Notes: generated from the sequence alone by a model not told the origin. A DNA stretch of 30,974 nt from Mollicutes bacterium (GCA_003560455.1 PWIL01000129.1:1-30974), one strand, 5' to 3'; positions 6,797-16,258 are shown, counted from the first letter of the stretch. Numbers and translations are program-made.

Positions 6797-8320
6797 TCAT
6801 AAATTAATTATTTCTAATCCCTGATTTGTTAGTTTATAAACCTTTTCAACAACATCGGCAATATATTTTCGATCATGCGAAACACTAATAATCGCCCCTT
6901 TATAATTTTTTAAAACTTCTCTAATTATCGGATTAGATAACGGACTTAAATTTCTTGTCGGTTCATCTAATAAAATAACATCATATTCATTAATTACTAA
7001 TTTTAACAAATATAATTTTGCTTTTTGGCCACCACTTAATTCACTAATTTTCGCTTCCATTTCATCACTTGTAAATTTCAAACAACCCATCAAAGTCCTA
7101 ACCTTAGTTATTTCCTTATTATCTAAACTTTTTGTTAAAAATTTAAACGCTATTTCCTCTTTATCCATTAACTCTGTATAATTTTGTGGCATATAACCCA
7201 CTTTTATATATGAATTTTCCTTAATTTTTTCATAACAATATTTTAATAAGGTTGTTTTTCCAACGCCATTTTCACCTATTATCACAATTTTTTCAAAACT
7301 ATTAACCTCTAGCTTAATTTTTTGAATTTCCTTATTATGAACTAAAAAATTTGCTTGTTCTAATTTTAAAATCAATCGATTGCTTTTAATAGGTTGCTGG
7401 GCGAACCACAATTTAATCGCTTCTTCTGTTTCATAAAAATCTAGAAACTCACTCTCCTCTTTAGCAAACCGCTTTTCTTGCGCTTTCAAACTTTTGATTT
7501 TTTTCTTTAACAATTTTGCACCATGTGGATCTTTCCTGGAAATTGTTTCTTGTTGGTGCTCCACTTTTTCGTATATTTGTTGTAATTTTCTTTTTTTCTT
7601 TTTCTGAACTTCCCGTTGTTTTTTTGCAATTTGAGTTGTTTTCTCAATCATTTTTATTCGTTGGTCAATATAACTTTGATAATCTATTTTTTCGACAATA
7701 TGCCGACATTCATTTTTTTTCTTAATTTGTTCTAAATGAACAATTACATTTGCTGTTTTTTCTAATAAAGTTTCATCATGCGAAATAAAAATAACCGGCT
7801 TTTCAATTTCAACAATAAAATTTTCTAACCATTCCAGCGTTTCAATATCTAAATCATTAGTTGGTTCATCAAGCAACAAAATATCTGGATTTGCTAATAA
7901 AAGCTTTATCAATTGTATTTTTACTATTTCACCACCGCTTAAAGAACGCATTAATTGTTGATCAATTTTTGATTTTAACTTAAATTGTTGTAGCAATTTT
8001 TTAAATTCACCCATCATTTGAAAATCAATAAAATCATCAGCCAAAATATAATCAATTACTTGATAATCCAGCCATTTTTCATCTAACATTTGTTCTAAAT
8101 ACCCTAATTTATAATTCCCTTTATCAAAACTTCCTCGATATTCACAATAATCTAAAATTAATCTTTCATCATAAATTAATTTTAATAAAGTGCTTTTTCC
8201 ATTTCCTTCTTCCCCAATGATAGCAACCTTATTATTTTTATTTAAAATAAAATTAAAATCTTTTACTAAACACCGATCATTAACTTTTTGCCAGATAGTC
8301 ATATTTTTTAAAAATATCAT
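6797..8320 (-). CDS. ABC-F family ATPase, ribosome-acting (possible antibiotic protection)
   Basis: Two ABC cassettes with no membrane helices. Cassette 1: Walker A GEEGNGKST, signature LSGGE, Walker B ILLLDEPTNDLD. A strongly basic, helical linker follows (about residues 205-290; KKKKRKLQQIYEKVEHQQ). Cassette 2: GENGVGKTT, signature LSGGQKAKLYLLKL, then LDEPTRNLSPLSNP. The second Walker B/D-loop reads RNLSPLS instead of the usual NHLD, a variant I know from the antibiotic-resistance-type ABC-F proteins of Firmicutes. ABC-F proteins act on the ribosome E-site rather than in transport. ATG 8320 is spaced correctly from AGGAGGTG; the GTG at 8329 overlaps that site. The drug spectrum cannot be told from sequence. 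Confidence 0.9.
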   Translation of the reverse strand: MIFLKNMTIWQKVNDRCLVKDFNFILNKNNKVAIIGEEGNGKSTLLKLIYDERLILDYCEYRGSFDKGNYKLGYLEQMLDEKWLDYQVIDYILADDFIDFQMMGEFKKLLQQFKLKSKIDQQLMRSLSGGEIVKIQLIKLLLANPDILLLDEPTNDLDIETLEWLENFIVEIEKPVIFISHDETLLEKTANVIVHLEQIKKKNECRHIVEKIDYQSYIDQRIKMIEKTTQIAKKQREVQKKKKRKLQQIYEKVEHQQETISRKDPHGAKLLKKKIKSLKAQEKRFAKEESEFLDFYETEEAIKLWFAQQPIKSNRLILKLEQANFLVHNKEIQKIKLEVNSFEKIVIIGENGVGKTTLLKYCYEKIKENSYIKVGYMPQNYTELMDKEEIAFKFLTKSLDNKEITKVRTLMGCLKFTSDEMEAKISELSGGQKAKLYLLKLVINEYDVILLDEPTRNLSPLSNPIIREVLKNYKGAIISVSHDRKYIADVVEKVYKLTNQGLEIINL

Positions 8321-8370
8321 TTTTTTCACCTCCTAGATAAATTATTTTATGCTTTCTCAAATTATATCAT

Positions 8371-8396
8371 AAAAAAACTTTGGATTTACCAAAGTT
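8371..8396 (-). terminator. Terminator of the phosphorelay operon
   Basis: Minus strand stem AACTTTGG / CCAAAGTT with a five-base loop followed by TTTTT; overlaps the stop of the hybrid kinase gene. Confidence 0.8.
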
Positions 8397-10563
8397 ATTT
8401 TTTATTATCTTTTAAATATTTTTTTAATAATTTTAAAATTCGTTCAACTTCATCATTTAATTTTTTAAAATTGTCATTAATATATCCCAAATTATTATTT
8501 TTGCTTTCCAGTTCATGATGATAAGCCAAATCAATTAAATCAATCAATCCACAATATTTTGCATCTGTTTTAAACGAATGTGCTAAAATTGCATAATTTT
8601 CCATATCATTACTCGCGCGATACTCATCTAATCTTTTAATCTTTTTGGGCGCTTCTTCTAAGAAATCGGCCAATGTTTCATTGTAAGTATCAATACCATC
8701 CAACAACTGAATTGCTTTTTCGACATCAATTCCATTTTCAACTAAAATACCTAAATTAGCAATTGATAGATCTTCCTCATCCTTAATTGTTCCCTCACCT
8801 TTTAAAAACTTTAATAAAACTTTTTCTAATTCACTTTGCTCAATTGGCTTTGCAATATAATCATTAAACCCCTTCGCCAAATACTTTTCACGCATACCTA
8901 TAGTTGCATGAGCTGTCAACGCTACGACTGGCGTTTTGAAATCTTTGATCTTTCTTAACATACCTAATGTTTCAACGCCACTCATATTTGGCATCATATC
9001 ATCTAATAAGATCAAATCATATTGCTCGCCACTGTTTATTTTTTCTAAACATTCTTTACCGCTGAAAACTTCATCAGTTTTTAAACCATAACCATTCAAT
9101 AATTTTTTGGCAACTTTTAAATTAATTTTATTATCATCAACGATTAAAACCCTTTTATCAGCATTATTTAAATGCGTAATGTCGTAATGAATAATATTTT
9201 CTAAATTTTGAACTGGACAAAAAGGAATTATTTTTTGATTAATGCTAATTGTCACTTGTGACCCTAAATCAACTTGCTCATTAACAATCAAACTCCCTCC
9301 CATTAATTCAACTAACCGGGTTGTAATTGCTAAATTTAAGTTTGATTCTTCCATTAATTGAAATTTACCTGTATTCAATTTTTCATATTTAGCAAACATT
9401 TCATCATCTTCATAATTACTAATTATACCGCTTTTCTCAATGAAAATTTTCATCCGACAGTCATCATCTTTAATTTCAATAGTTACTTTAAAATTAATTT
9501 CTCCTTCATCAGTTGTTTTAATTGCTTTTGTTAAAATATTGACCATTACTTGTTTTAAACGATTATAATCACCTTCTAAACTATTTGGTAAATTCTTATC
9601 TAACTCAACGTTAAAAATAATCGGTTTTTTACCTATTCTTTCTTTAGCAATTGCAATAACTTCATTAAATAAATCTTGTACATTATATTTTTTATTCACA
9701 ATCTCTAATTCATCAACTGTTATTTTTGACGCATCAATAATATTATCGACTAAATCTAATAAAGTAGTTGAAGCAACTTTAATATTTTGAACATCTTCCT
9801 TTATATTATCCGAAATTGCTTGTTTTTCAATAAGTTGGCTGTAACCAACAATCGCATTTAAAGGGGTTCTAATTTGATGCGACATTTCTGTTAAAAAATC
9901 TTGACGGGCAAAGTTAGCTTTTTCAATTTGTTCCTGCGCAACTGCAAGTTCATTTAATAAATGTTTTTCATTAAATTTTTCTAGTGTATGATAATAAACA
10001 ACAACAATAAAAGTAACAAAAGATGAAACAATTAATATTTCTGGATTAGTTATTTCTAAAATCATTACTGGTAAAAACAAAGTTGTAAATAATAACGGCA
10101 ACCATATTTTTTTATGCTCGACTTCTTTAAAATTAAACACAAAATAGGTAAACCAACTTACCATTGATAAAATAACAACTGAATAGAAAAATATAATTCT
10201 AAATTCTTCCCATATTAACTGAACAATAACATTTGAAAAAATAAGCGCTATATAAAAAACACCAAAATAATAAATTGCCATCGGCTTTCCCTTTAAAAAA
10301 TCAGAAAAAACATATATCCCTATTAATCCAGTTAAAGCCAACAATATCCCATCATGAGCACTTGCCAAGTTATTAGCAGCATTCACTCCATGACTAATTC
10401 CATCAATAATAATTGCCGCGTCAAAAACTAACGCAAAAAACCCAAGACCCAACATTATTTTAAATAATCGCAAATCTTCTTCATTCTTGCGAACATAATA
10501 CAGTACTGCAACTAATATTAAATAAAGAAAACTAACTCCAATTAACAAAATACTTAAATCCAT
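8395..10563 (-). CDS. Degenerate hybrid histidine kinase (7TM-DHp-ATPase-REC-Hpt)
   Basis: Domains in order: seven membrane helices (1-190), short coiled coil, DHp helix with H229 in EMSHQIRTPLNA, ATPase-like domain (325-445), receiver (470-587) with D521 and K572, and an Hpt domain (605-720) with H662 in AHSFKTDA. The ATPase region has lost its key residues. The N-box reads VNILTKAIKTT, with K346 where the paralog has the Mg-binding Asn. The DTGKGI of the G1 box is replaced by EKSGIISNY, and the GTGLGL of the G2 box by EESNLNL. It should not bind ATP normally, while DHp, REC and Hpt residues are kept. It may act as a phosphotransfer scaffold or a dimer partner of the intact paralog at 10984-12813. 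Last gene of the operon. Confidence 0.9.
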   Translation of the reverse strand: MDLSILLIGVSFLYLILVAVLYYVRKNEEDLRLFKIMLGLGFFALVFDAAIIIDGISHGVNAANNLASAHDGILLALTGLIGIYVFSDFLKGKPMAIYYFGVFYIALIFSNVIVQLIWEEFRIIFFYSVVILSMVSWFTYFVFNFKEVEHKKIWLPLLFTTLFLPVMILEITNPEILIVSSFVTFIVVVYYHTLEKFNEKHLLNELAVAQEQIEKANFARQDFLTEMSHQIRTPLNAIVGYSQLIEKQAISDNIKEDVQNIKVASTTLLDLVDNIIDASKITVDELEIVNKKYNVQDLFNEVIAIAKERIGKKPIIFNVELDKNLPNSLEGDYNRLKQVMVNILTKAIKTTDEGEINFKVTIEIKDDDCRMKIFIEKSGIISNYEDDEMFAKYEKLNTGKFQLMEESNLNLAITTRLVELMGGSLIVNEQVDLGSQVTISINQKIIPFCPVQNLENIIHYDITHLNNADKRVLIVDDNKINLKVAKKLLNGYGLKTDEVFSGKECLEKINSGEQYDLILLDDMMPNMSGVETLGMLRKIKDFKTPVVALTAHATIGMREKYLAKGFNDYIAKPIEQSELEKVLLKFLKGEGTIKDEEDLSIANLGILVENGIDVEKAIQLLDGIDTYNETLADFLEEAPKKIKRLDEYRASNDMENYAILAHSFKTDAKYCGLIDLIDLAYHHELESKNNNLGYINDNFKKLNDEVERILKLLKKYLKDNKK

Positions 10564-10614
10564 CTTTTCACCTCTATCATCAAAGTATTACTATTTCATT
10601 ATCTATTATAAAAT

Positions 10615-10971
10615 TTATTTTTGATATTCAATAATTAAATTCTTTATTTTATTTAATTCCTTTTGTAAATTTACAAAATCATCGTTAATAAAATCATAAT
10701 CATTTTTTTTACCTGCTAATTCATGTTGATATAATAAATCAGCTGTTTTTTTAAAACCTAAATACTTTACCTCGCTTTTTATACCATGAACTAAAATAGA
10801 ATAATTTTCCAAATCACGTTGTTGATAGTATTCTTCCATTTTCTTTTCTTTTTCGGGCAATTCTTGATAAAAATCATTTAAAATTTCATTGTACGTTTCC
10901 AAATCACCTAATAATTCTAAACTTTCTTCTATTTCAACACCATTTTCTTTTAATAAACTTATTTTTGACAT
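10615..10971 (-). CDS. Stand-alone Hpt phosphotransfer protein
   Basis: A 118-residue all-helical protein aligned over its full length with the Hpt domain of the downstream hybrid kinase. It shares ENGVEIEESLELLGDLETYN at the start and YSILVHGIKSEVKYLG around the phospho-accepting H62. The ATG at 10971 is preceded by AAGGAGG; the TTG codons six and three bases upstream are not needed. It lies between the two kinase genes, 12 bases after the first, so it should relay phosphate from the receiver of that kinase, which lacks its own Hpt. No DNA-binding response regulator is encoded nearby. Confidence 0.85.
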   Translation of the reverse strand: MSKISLLKENGVEIEESLELLGDLETYNEILNDFYQELPEKEKKMEEYYQQRDLENYSILVHGIKSEVKYLGFKKTADLLYQHELAGKKNDYDFINDDFVNLQKELNKIKNLIIEYQK

Positions 10972-10983
10972 CAACAAACCTCC

Positions 10984-12813
10984 TTACTTATTTTTTAAAT
11001 ATTTTATTATTATTTTATTTAATTCTTTTCTTTCAATCGGTTTGGGCAGATAATCATTAAAGCCATGTTTTAAATATTTTTCACGCATGCCAGCAATTGC
11101 GTTTGCTGTTTGCACAACAACCGGAATTTCAAAATTAGGTATCTTTTTTAATTTTTTTAAAGTTTCAACCCCGCTCATTTTCGGCATCATATCATCTAAT
11201 AAAATCAAATCATAATGTTCGCCCTGCTGGATTTTTTCTAAGCAATCAAAACCGCTTTCAACTTCATCTAGCATTACGCCATAACCACTTAACAATTTGG
11301 CGGCAACTTTTAAATTAATTTTATTGTCATCGACGATCATTACTTTCTTATTTTCAAATTGCAAATCTTTAACATTAACTTTTTGCTCATAATCATCAGC
11401 TACATATTTTGGATTAACAACAATTTTTTGATCAATAATTGCGGAAAATGTTGACCCTTCGCCTTCTTCACTTTTAACGTAAACATTGCCGCCCATTAAT
11501 TCTACTAGTTTTTTAGTAATTGCCAAGCCTAACCCGGTTCCTTCAACCGTGTTATATTTTTCGACTCCAAACCTTTCAAACTTTTTAAATAAATTGTTCA
11601 TTTTTTCCTTTGGTATTCCCTTGCCCGTATCCTCAACTGATATTATCAACCGACAAACATCCTTTTTTTGAACGGTCATAATTTTAAATTCCACATGACC
11701 TTCCTCAGTATATTTAACTGCATTAGTTAATAAATTAACCATAATTTGTTTTAACCTTGCATGATCTCCATATAAATACTTTGGCAGGGTTTTATCAAAA
11801 TTAGTACGAAATTCTAATGGTTTTTCACCAATTCTTCCTTTAATCAAAAAAATTACTTCGTTTAATATTTTTTCCGTACTATATTCATTTTGAATTATTT
11901 CTAACTTATTTGCTTCTATTTTAGAAATATCTAAAATTCCATTTACGATTTCTAACAAATTATCAGATGCCATTTTTATATATTCAAGATCATTTTGAAT
12001 TGTTTCTGGTAAATTCTTCTCCTCTTTAATTGAATGACTAAAACCGACAATTGCATTTAAAGGTGTTCTAATTTCATGTGACATACTTGATAAAAATTCG
12101 GTTTTCGCTTCATTCGCTTTTTCGGCTTGTTCACGTGCTAATTCCAGCTCATTAAGAATTTTTAAATCAGGATTCTCAATTGTAAAAAACATAATTAAAC
12201 AGCAATAAGTAGCAATTGTTGTTACTAATAATAAGCCTGGGTTAGTTTCACGAATAACTAAAGCTAAAATTAATAATATTACTAAAACCAATAAAGGCAT
12301 ATATTTTTTACTAAAAATATTTTTAATATTAACTATAACCGAAGCAATAATTATCGCTGTATAAAAAATAATCGCCATTACTAAAACCGTAACACTCGGA
12401 CCGTAGGAATACATTTCATTGTTTTGATTAAAAACATTAATTGGCAATAATATAATTAAAACTATTATAATTAAATTAAATATAAAAAAACTTGTTGCCA
12501 AAGTCCGAAAAACAACAACACCATTTCTACGGTCTTTGATCGAAACAAATAAAATATAAATGGTAAACAAATAAACCCACAATAAAACTATAACTAAAAA
12601 AATTTTATTTAAAATCAAAACAGTGTTACTAAATGGCAGATGCGTTCCGTGGTAAATAATAATAATATCAAATATTAATGCCAACAAATTAAAAACTAAC
12701 AAAAAAGAATATATTTTTGTTTCAAAATTTTCAACTCGTTGCTTAGAAAAATAAACAACAAAAATTAACATCAAAACAAAGAAGCTTGCAATTTGAAAAT
12801 ATAAATTTTCCAT
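10984..12813 (-). CDS. Hybrid sensor histidine kinase (7TM-DHp-ATPase-REC), intact
   Basis: 609 residues. Seven membrane helices at 1-215 form the sensor. The DHp helix carries H246 in SMSHEIRTPLNA. The ATPase domain is complete: N-box with N360 and N364 (VNLLTNAVKYT), G1 DTGKGI at 395-400, F-box KKFERF, and G2 GTGLGLAI at 425-432. A C-terminal receiver holds the DD pair in IVDDNKIN and D540 in LILLDDMMP. There is no output domain. First gene of a three-gene operon with Hpt and a degenerate paralog; promoter at 12832-12860. The hydrophobic sensor, with almost no outer domain, could detect a membrane-soluble or membrane-state signal; this is inference. Confidence 0.93.
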   Translation of the reverse strand: MENLYFQIASFFVLMLIFVVYFSKQRVENFETKIYSFLLVFNLLALIFDIIIIYHGTHLPFSNTVLILNKIFLVIVLLWVYLFTIYILFVSIKDRRNGVVVFRTLATSFFIFNLIIIVLIILLPINVFNQNNEMYSYGPSVTVLVMAIIFYTAIIIASVIVNIKNIFSKKYMPLLVLVILLILALVIRETNPGLLLVTTIATYCCLIMFFTIENPDLKILNELELAREQAEKANEAKTEFLSSMSHEIRTPLNAIVGFSHSIKEEKNLPETIQNDLEYIKMASDNLLEIVNGILDISKIEANKLEIIQNEYSTEKILNEVIFLIKGRIGEKPLEFRTNFDKTLPKYLYGDHARLKQIMVNLLTNAVKYTEEGHVEFKIMTVQKKDVCRLIISVEDTGKGIPKEKMNNLFKKFERFGVEKYNTVEGTGLGLAITKKLVELMGGNVYVKSEEGEGSTFSAIIDQKIVVNPKYVADDYEQKVNVKDLQFENKKVMIVDDNKINLKVAAKLLSGYGVMLDEVESGFDCLEKIQQGEHYDLILLDDMMPKMSGVETLKKLKKIPNFEIPVVVQTANAIAGMREKYLKHGFNDYLPKPIERKELNKIIIKYLKNK

Positions 12814-12831
12814 AAACCATCTCCTATTTTA

Positions 12832-12860
12832 ATTATAACTTATAAATCTTATCTTTACAA
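12832..12860 (-). promoter_or_regulatory. Promoter of the phosphorelay operon
   Basis: Minus strand: TTGTAA (12855-12860), 17-base spacer, TATAAT (12832-12837). Confidence 0.7.
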
Positions 12861-12883
12861 TCTTTTTTATTAATGAAAAAATG

Positions 12884-12912
12884 AAAGCAAAAAAAAAGAG
12901 AGAATTCTCTCT
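12884..12912 (-). terminator. Terminator of the HAD-PlsC/SGNH operon
   Basis: Palindrome AGAGAGAATTCTCTCT at 12897-12912, followed on the minus strand by a T-run, just past the SGNH stop. Confidence 0.8.
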
Positions 12913-12915
12913 ACT

Positions 12916-14034
12916 TTAAGACATCTTTTTTGTGTTATAAAGCTTTTTTAACACCTTTTCTTTTGGCGTGCAAGAAAAAGTAGATAAATGATTATTTTGA
13001 TAATAGCGCATTACATCATCAATAGAATTATTAATATCTTGATCAACCACTGCAAATTGATCACTATGTTTTTCTATTTCCAAATCAACTATTTTTTTAA
13101 TTTCTTCTTCATTGCCAACTGCAATTGTACTTTCTTCTTCAACCGCTAAACTATATTCGCGCATCTGTTCAATTAAAGAATTTGTAAGTTTTTTGGTTAC
13201 ATAATTTTCTAACATTTTTTCAGTTACATTATTTAGAGCTTCTAAATACTCGGGGCGGCTATAATGGACGTCAAATTCTTTTTGTTCATCTAAATAGAAC
13301 AAAGAATTACGAATTGTTCCTGGCGAATAAACAAGATTAGGTATCTCATTCGTCAATTCTTTAATTATATTATCAAAACAATTTATTAATCGCGTTCCAG
13401 CTATATTTGGCAATCCACAAATATATACTTGCGTATGAGGATTATCAAGATAAATTTGCGAAAATAATAATTTGCAATCAATAATATCCTTGCGAAAATT
13501 TTTCCAAAATTTTAACTTATCTTTAACTGTTCCGCGGCGAATTGCATTAGTAACCGCTCCTGTTAAACCATTATAAATAATAATGCTATTATCCATTAAA
13601 TTAAAATCACGCAAACCATCTTTTTTAGCGTTTGCCAATTCCTCATAATTTTTTATGGTACTTCCATTCCAATATTTTTGTACATAAGCATGTTTTTTTA
13701 CAACTAAATCATCAATGTTCAAGGCATTAATTTCTGGATGGGAAATATTTCGATTATACCACCGCAAAACATTTATTTCTTCATTTCGCCGAACTCTTGC
13801 ATAAGAATAATAATTAATATTGTCAGATTGATTATACAAAGCAGAGCGCATTAAAAACGGCATGATTTTATCACATTTTGAATATCCGGCCGAAATTGAG
13901 TTTCCCACGCTAGCTATATTTAATTTTTCAATGCCCAATTTTTCTAACATTGTTAAAAATTCTTCACTAATAATCTCATTTTCGATAGTTTTTTCTTCTA
14001 ATTTTTGCTCATAGTTTTTTTTATTTATTATCAT
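12916..14034 (-). CDS. SGNH/GDSL-like hydrolase
   Basis: 372 residues without a signal peptide. Block I is NIASVGNSISAGYS with the likely nucleophile S46. A later strand YICGLPNIAG follows the usual central position, and EFDVHYSRPEYLEAL near residue 245 supplies the D-x-H pair of block V. The block III Asn is less clear. The C-terminal about 110 residues are helical and acidic. SGNH enzymes are esterases or acyl hydrolases. The start lies 4 bases after the stop of the HAD-acyltransferase gene, with AGAGGTGA inside its end, so both are one operon; a role in deacylating or remodelling a lipid made by its neighbour is inferred. Larger than a minimal SGNH domain (about 200). Confidence 0.75.
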   Translation of the reverse strand: MIINKKNYEQKLEEKTIENEIISEEFLTMLEKLGIEKLNIASVGNSISAGYSKCDKIMPFLMRSALYNQSDNINYYSYARVRRNEEINVLRWYNRNISHPEINALNIDDLVVKKHAYVQKYWNGSTIKNYEELANAKKDGLRDFNLMDNSIIIYNGLTGAVTNAIRRGTVKDKLKFWKNFRKDIIDCKLLFSQIYLDNPHTQVYICGLPNIAGTRLINCFDNIIKELTNEIPNLVYSPGTIRNSLFYLDEQKEFDVHYSRPEYLEALNNVTEKMLENYVTKKLTNSLIEQMREYSLAVEEESTIAVGNEEEIKKIVDLEIEKHSDQFAVVDQDINNSIDDVMRYYQNNHLSTFSCTPKEKVLKKLYNTKKMS

Positions 14035-14038
14035 TTTT

Positions 14039-15415
14039 TCACCTCTTGAAAAACCTATTTAATCTTTTCATTTTTATTTCATGCTTATTTTTTATAACTA
14101 ATTCATTCATTTTTTCTTTCAAATATTCATTAGCATCCTCTAATTCTTCGCGCTCATCGACTATGTACGGGTCCTGAAAACGAATTATCGGTTGCTCATT
14201 TTTGCCATAAGTATCTGTTACAGATATTGGGAGAATTGGTTTGTTTAAAGTTTGTGATAAATAAACAGCACTAACACCATCAAAAGATTTTAAATTTTCC
14301 CCAGTCTTATTATGCGTCCCTTCTGGAAAAATTAACATGTTTCGATCATTGATTAATAATTTAGACATTTCATTTATTGCTTCGCGACGACTATTTTTAT
14401 CTTTTCTATCGACATAAACCGTTTCCACTGCATCATGCAACATTCCAATAAAACCTTCCGATAATTCTATTTTCCCTAATGGATGAAAAGGTTTGTTTCT
14501 CAAAGCATATAAAATCAATAAAATATCTTTACTTGAAAGATGATTTGAAGTGAAAATCAACCCATTTTCTTCAGGTATAGCACTCTGATTAATAACTTTG
14601 GGATGATATTTCATGTGAAAAGCTGCGCTGAACGTTGCGGCTAAAACTTTAAAATTTTGTTCTTTTCGATCAAGTTTTTCATTATCAAAGGGAAGGGCGG
14701 CATAATATTCTCGCAAATCTTTATAATATTCGATTAATTGCTCATTAGTTAAGTTTTCTCTCTCTTCCCTAGATAATTTTTTAAACTTTGTAAATATATT
14801 GCTTCTATTTAGTTTTAAAGAACTATCTTTATTAATTTGCGCATATATTTCGTCAGCATTATTAACGCGTCTCACCTTTTCATCAACATAATCTTGGTTA
14901 TCTCTTGTTGTCATACATAAAACATTCGTAACGTTTTTCAAGCTTTCAATATTACTTTTTTTATCTTCAATCTTAACATCAATACCTAATTCACGACATA
15001 AATCCAATTTTTCTTGTTCGCTATTTTTATTTGAGCAATAATGGATATGATCGACTTCGATTCCATCAATTTTTAAACCAATTTCAAACAAAAGTTGCAC
15101 AATTTGACCGATACCTTTTTCTAAAGATCTCCCTTTTGCGGTAATAATATGTACTTCGTGACCTTCTTTTCGCAACTGCTGAATCACTTCGGCCATATTA
15201 TGTCTCGGTTTATGCGTTAATAAATATTTTGCACCATGTTTCGTCCAAAATTCTTTTTCTTGTTCATCGGTACAGTTAAACATTTCTTTTATACCATAAC
15301 CATCTGGATTAACTAATGCCATATTATACTTTTCTCTAAAATGTTTAACGCCATATTTTAATAAAAAGGCTTCGGTATCATATAAAACACCATCAGCATC
15401 AAATCCTATTTTCAT
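14039..15415 (-). CDS. HAD-like phosphatase fused to PlsC-type acyltransferase
   Basis: Residues 1-175 form a HAD domain: motif I DADGVLYD (D7, D9), motif II around HIITAK, motif III EDKKSN (D152); the DxDGVLxD form is closest to the 5'-nucleotidase-like group. A linker (175-260) leads to a lysophospholipid acyltransferase domain with NHLSSKD (N292, H293, D298) and FPEGTH (364-369), plus the PLGKIEL and PISVTD strands. Fusions of HAD and PlsC occur in other bacteria and suggest phosphate removal and acyl transfer on one lipid precursor. No membrane helix is obvious. Of the two start ATGs, 15415 is better spaced from AAGGGGG than 15418. The first gene of its operon, under a consensus promoter. 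Confidence 0.9.
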   Translation of the reverse strand: MKIGFDADGVLYDTEAFLLKYGVKHFREKYNMALVNPDGYGIKEMFNCTDEQEKEFWTKHGAKYLLTHKPRHNMAEVIQQLRKEGHEVHIITAKGRSLEKGIGQIVQLLFEIGLKIDGIEVDHIHYCSNKNSEQEKLDLCRELGIDVKIEDKKSNIESLKNVTNVLCMTTRDNQDYVDEKVRRVNNADEIYAQINKDSSLKLNRSNIFTKFKKLSREERENLTNEQLIEYYKDLREYYAALPFDNEKLDRKEQNFKVLAATFSAAFHMKYHPKVINQSAIPEENGLIFTSNHLSSKDILLILYALRNKPFHPLGKIELSEGFIGMLHDAVETVYVDRKDKNSRREAINEMSKLLINDRNMLIFPEGTHNKTGENLKSFDGVSAVYLSQTLNKPILPISVTDTYGKNEQPIIRFQDPYIVDEREELEDANEYLKEKMNELVIKNKHEIKMKRLNRFFKR

Positions 15416-15471
15416 CATCTTCCCCCTTTAAAATTTAATATTTTGTTTTAAAACAATTACAAACGCTTTTT

Positions 15472-15499
15472 ATTATAAGCATTTTTCACCAATTGTCAA
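15472..15499 (-). promoter_or_regulatory. Consensus sigma-A promoter of the HAD-PlsC operon
   Basis: Minus strand: TTGACA (15494-15499), 16-base spacer, TATAAT (15472-15477). Both hexamers are perfect, so expression should be strong. About 50 bases separate it from the start. Confidence 0.8.
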
Positions 15500-15532
15500 C
15501 TTTTTTTTGTTTTTTTTATAATCCAACAGTTT

Positions 15533-16258
15533 TCACCCTTTTTTAAAATAAGCTAAATATTCTATATTCCCTTCTCTCCCCTTAATTGGTGATTCAACTA
15601 CGCCTTGACAATCATAATTATTATTTTTAAAAAAACTAACCATTTCCTCAACAACTTGCTTTCGAATTTCTTCATCATTAATAACCCCTTTGCTTTTTTG
15701 ACTTATTTCATAACCAACTTCAAATTGGGGCTTTATTAATACAATAATTTCTGGCGCCGATATTTCAGCTATTTTTTTCATTAATAGTTTTACCGAAATA
15801 AAAGAAACATCTATTGTTATCAGATCAATATTTACATTTTTTTCAACCACAAAATCGCGAAAATCTGTTTTTTCCAAAACTTTCACGTTATTTTTGTTTC
15901 GAATTTTTTCATGCAATTGGTTATTACCAACATCTATTGCATAAATTTTCAAAGCTTTTTTTTCTAATAAACACTCTACAAAGCCACCAGTGCTAGACCC
16001 GACATCCAAAGCAATTTTATTTTCAACATTAATTGAAAAAAACTCTATCGCCCTTTGCAGTTTTAATCCTCCTCTTGAAACATATTCAAAATCATTTTTA
16101 ATTATTTCTATTTTTTTATTTCCCGAAACCTTTAATCCTGGTTTTAAAATAATTTTTCCATCTACTTTTATCTTTTTTTCTTGAATCGCATCCTTTGCTT
16201 TTGATTTAGAGGGAAAATAACCGGTTTCATATAAAAATAAGTCTAGTCTTTTTTTCAT
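15533..16258 (-). CDS. tlyA: TlyA-family rRNA 2'-O-methyltransferase
   Basis: 241 residues, usual length for TlyA/YqxC. An S4 RNA-binding domain (residues 1-60: RLDLFLYETGYFPSKSKAKD, KIKVDGKIILKPG) is followed by a SAM-dependent Rossmann methyltransferase: YVSRGGLKL, then motif I ALDVGSSTGGFVECLL, and IDLITIDVSFISVK with LIKPQFEVG. These are the family signatures. TlyA methylates 2'-OH of cytidines in rRNA of some bacteria; older annotations call it haemolysin. The start follows AGAAGGTGA at 8 bases. Not obviously part of the downstream lipid operon, which has its own promoter. Confidence 0.93.
   Translation of the reverse strand: MKKRLDLFLYETGYFPSKSKAKDAIQEKKIKVDGKIILKPGLKVSGNKKIEIIKNDFEYVSRGGLKLQRAIEFFSINVENKIALDVGSSTGGFVECLLEKKALKIYAIDVGNNQLHEKIRNKNNVKVLEKTDFRDFVVEKNVNIDLITIDVSFISVKLLMKKIAEISAPEIIVLIKPQFEVGYEISQKSKGVINDEEIRKQVVEEMVSFFKNNNYDCQGVVESPIKGREGNIEYLAYFKKG

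Noticed and set aside
7516..7725. Plus-strand open frame of 69 codons
   Set aside because: Antisense to the basic linker of the ABC-F gene; Phe-rich shadow of Lys codons.
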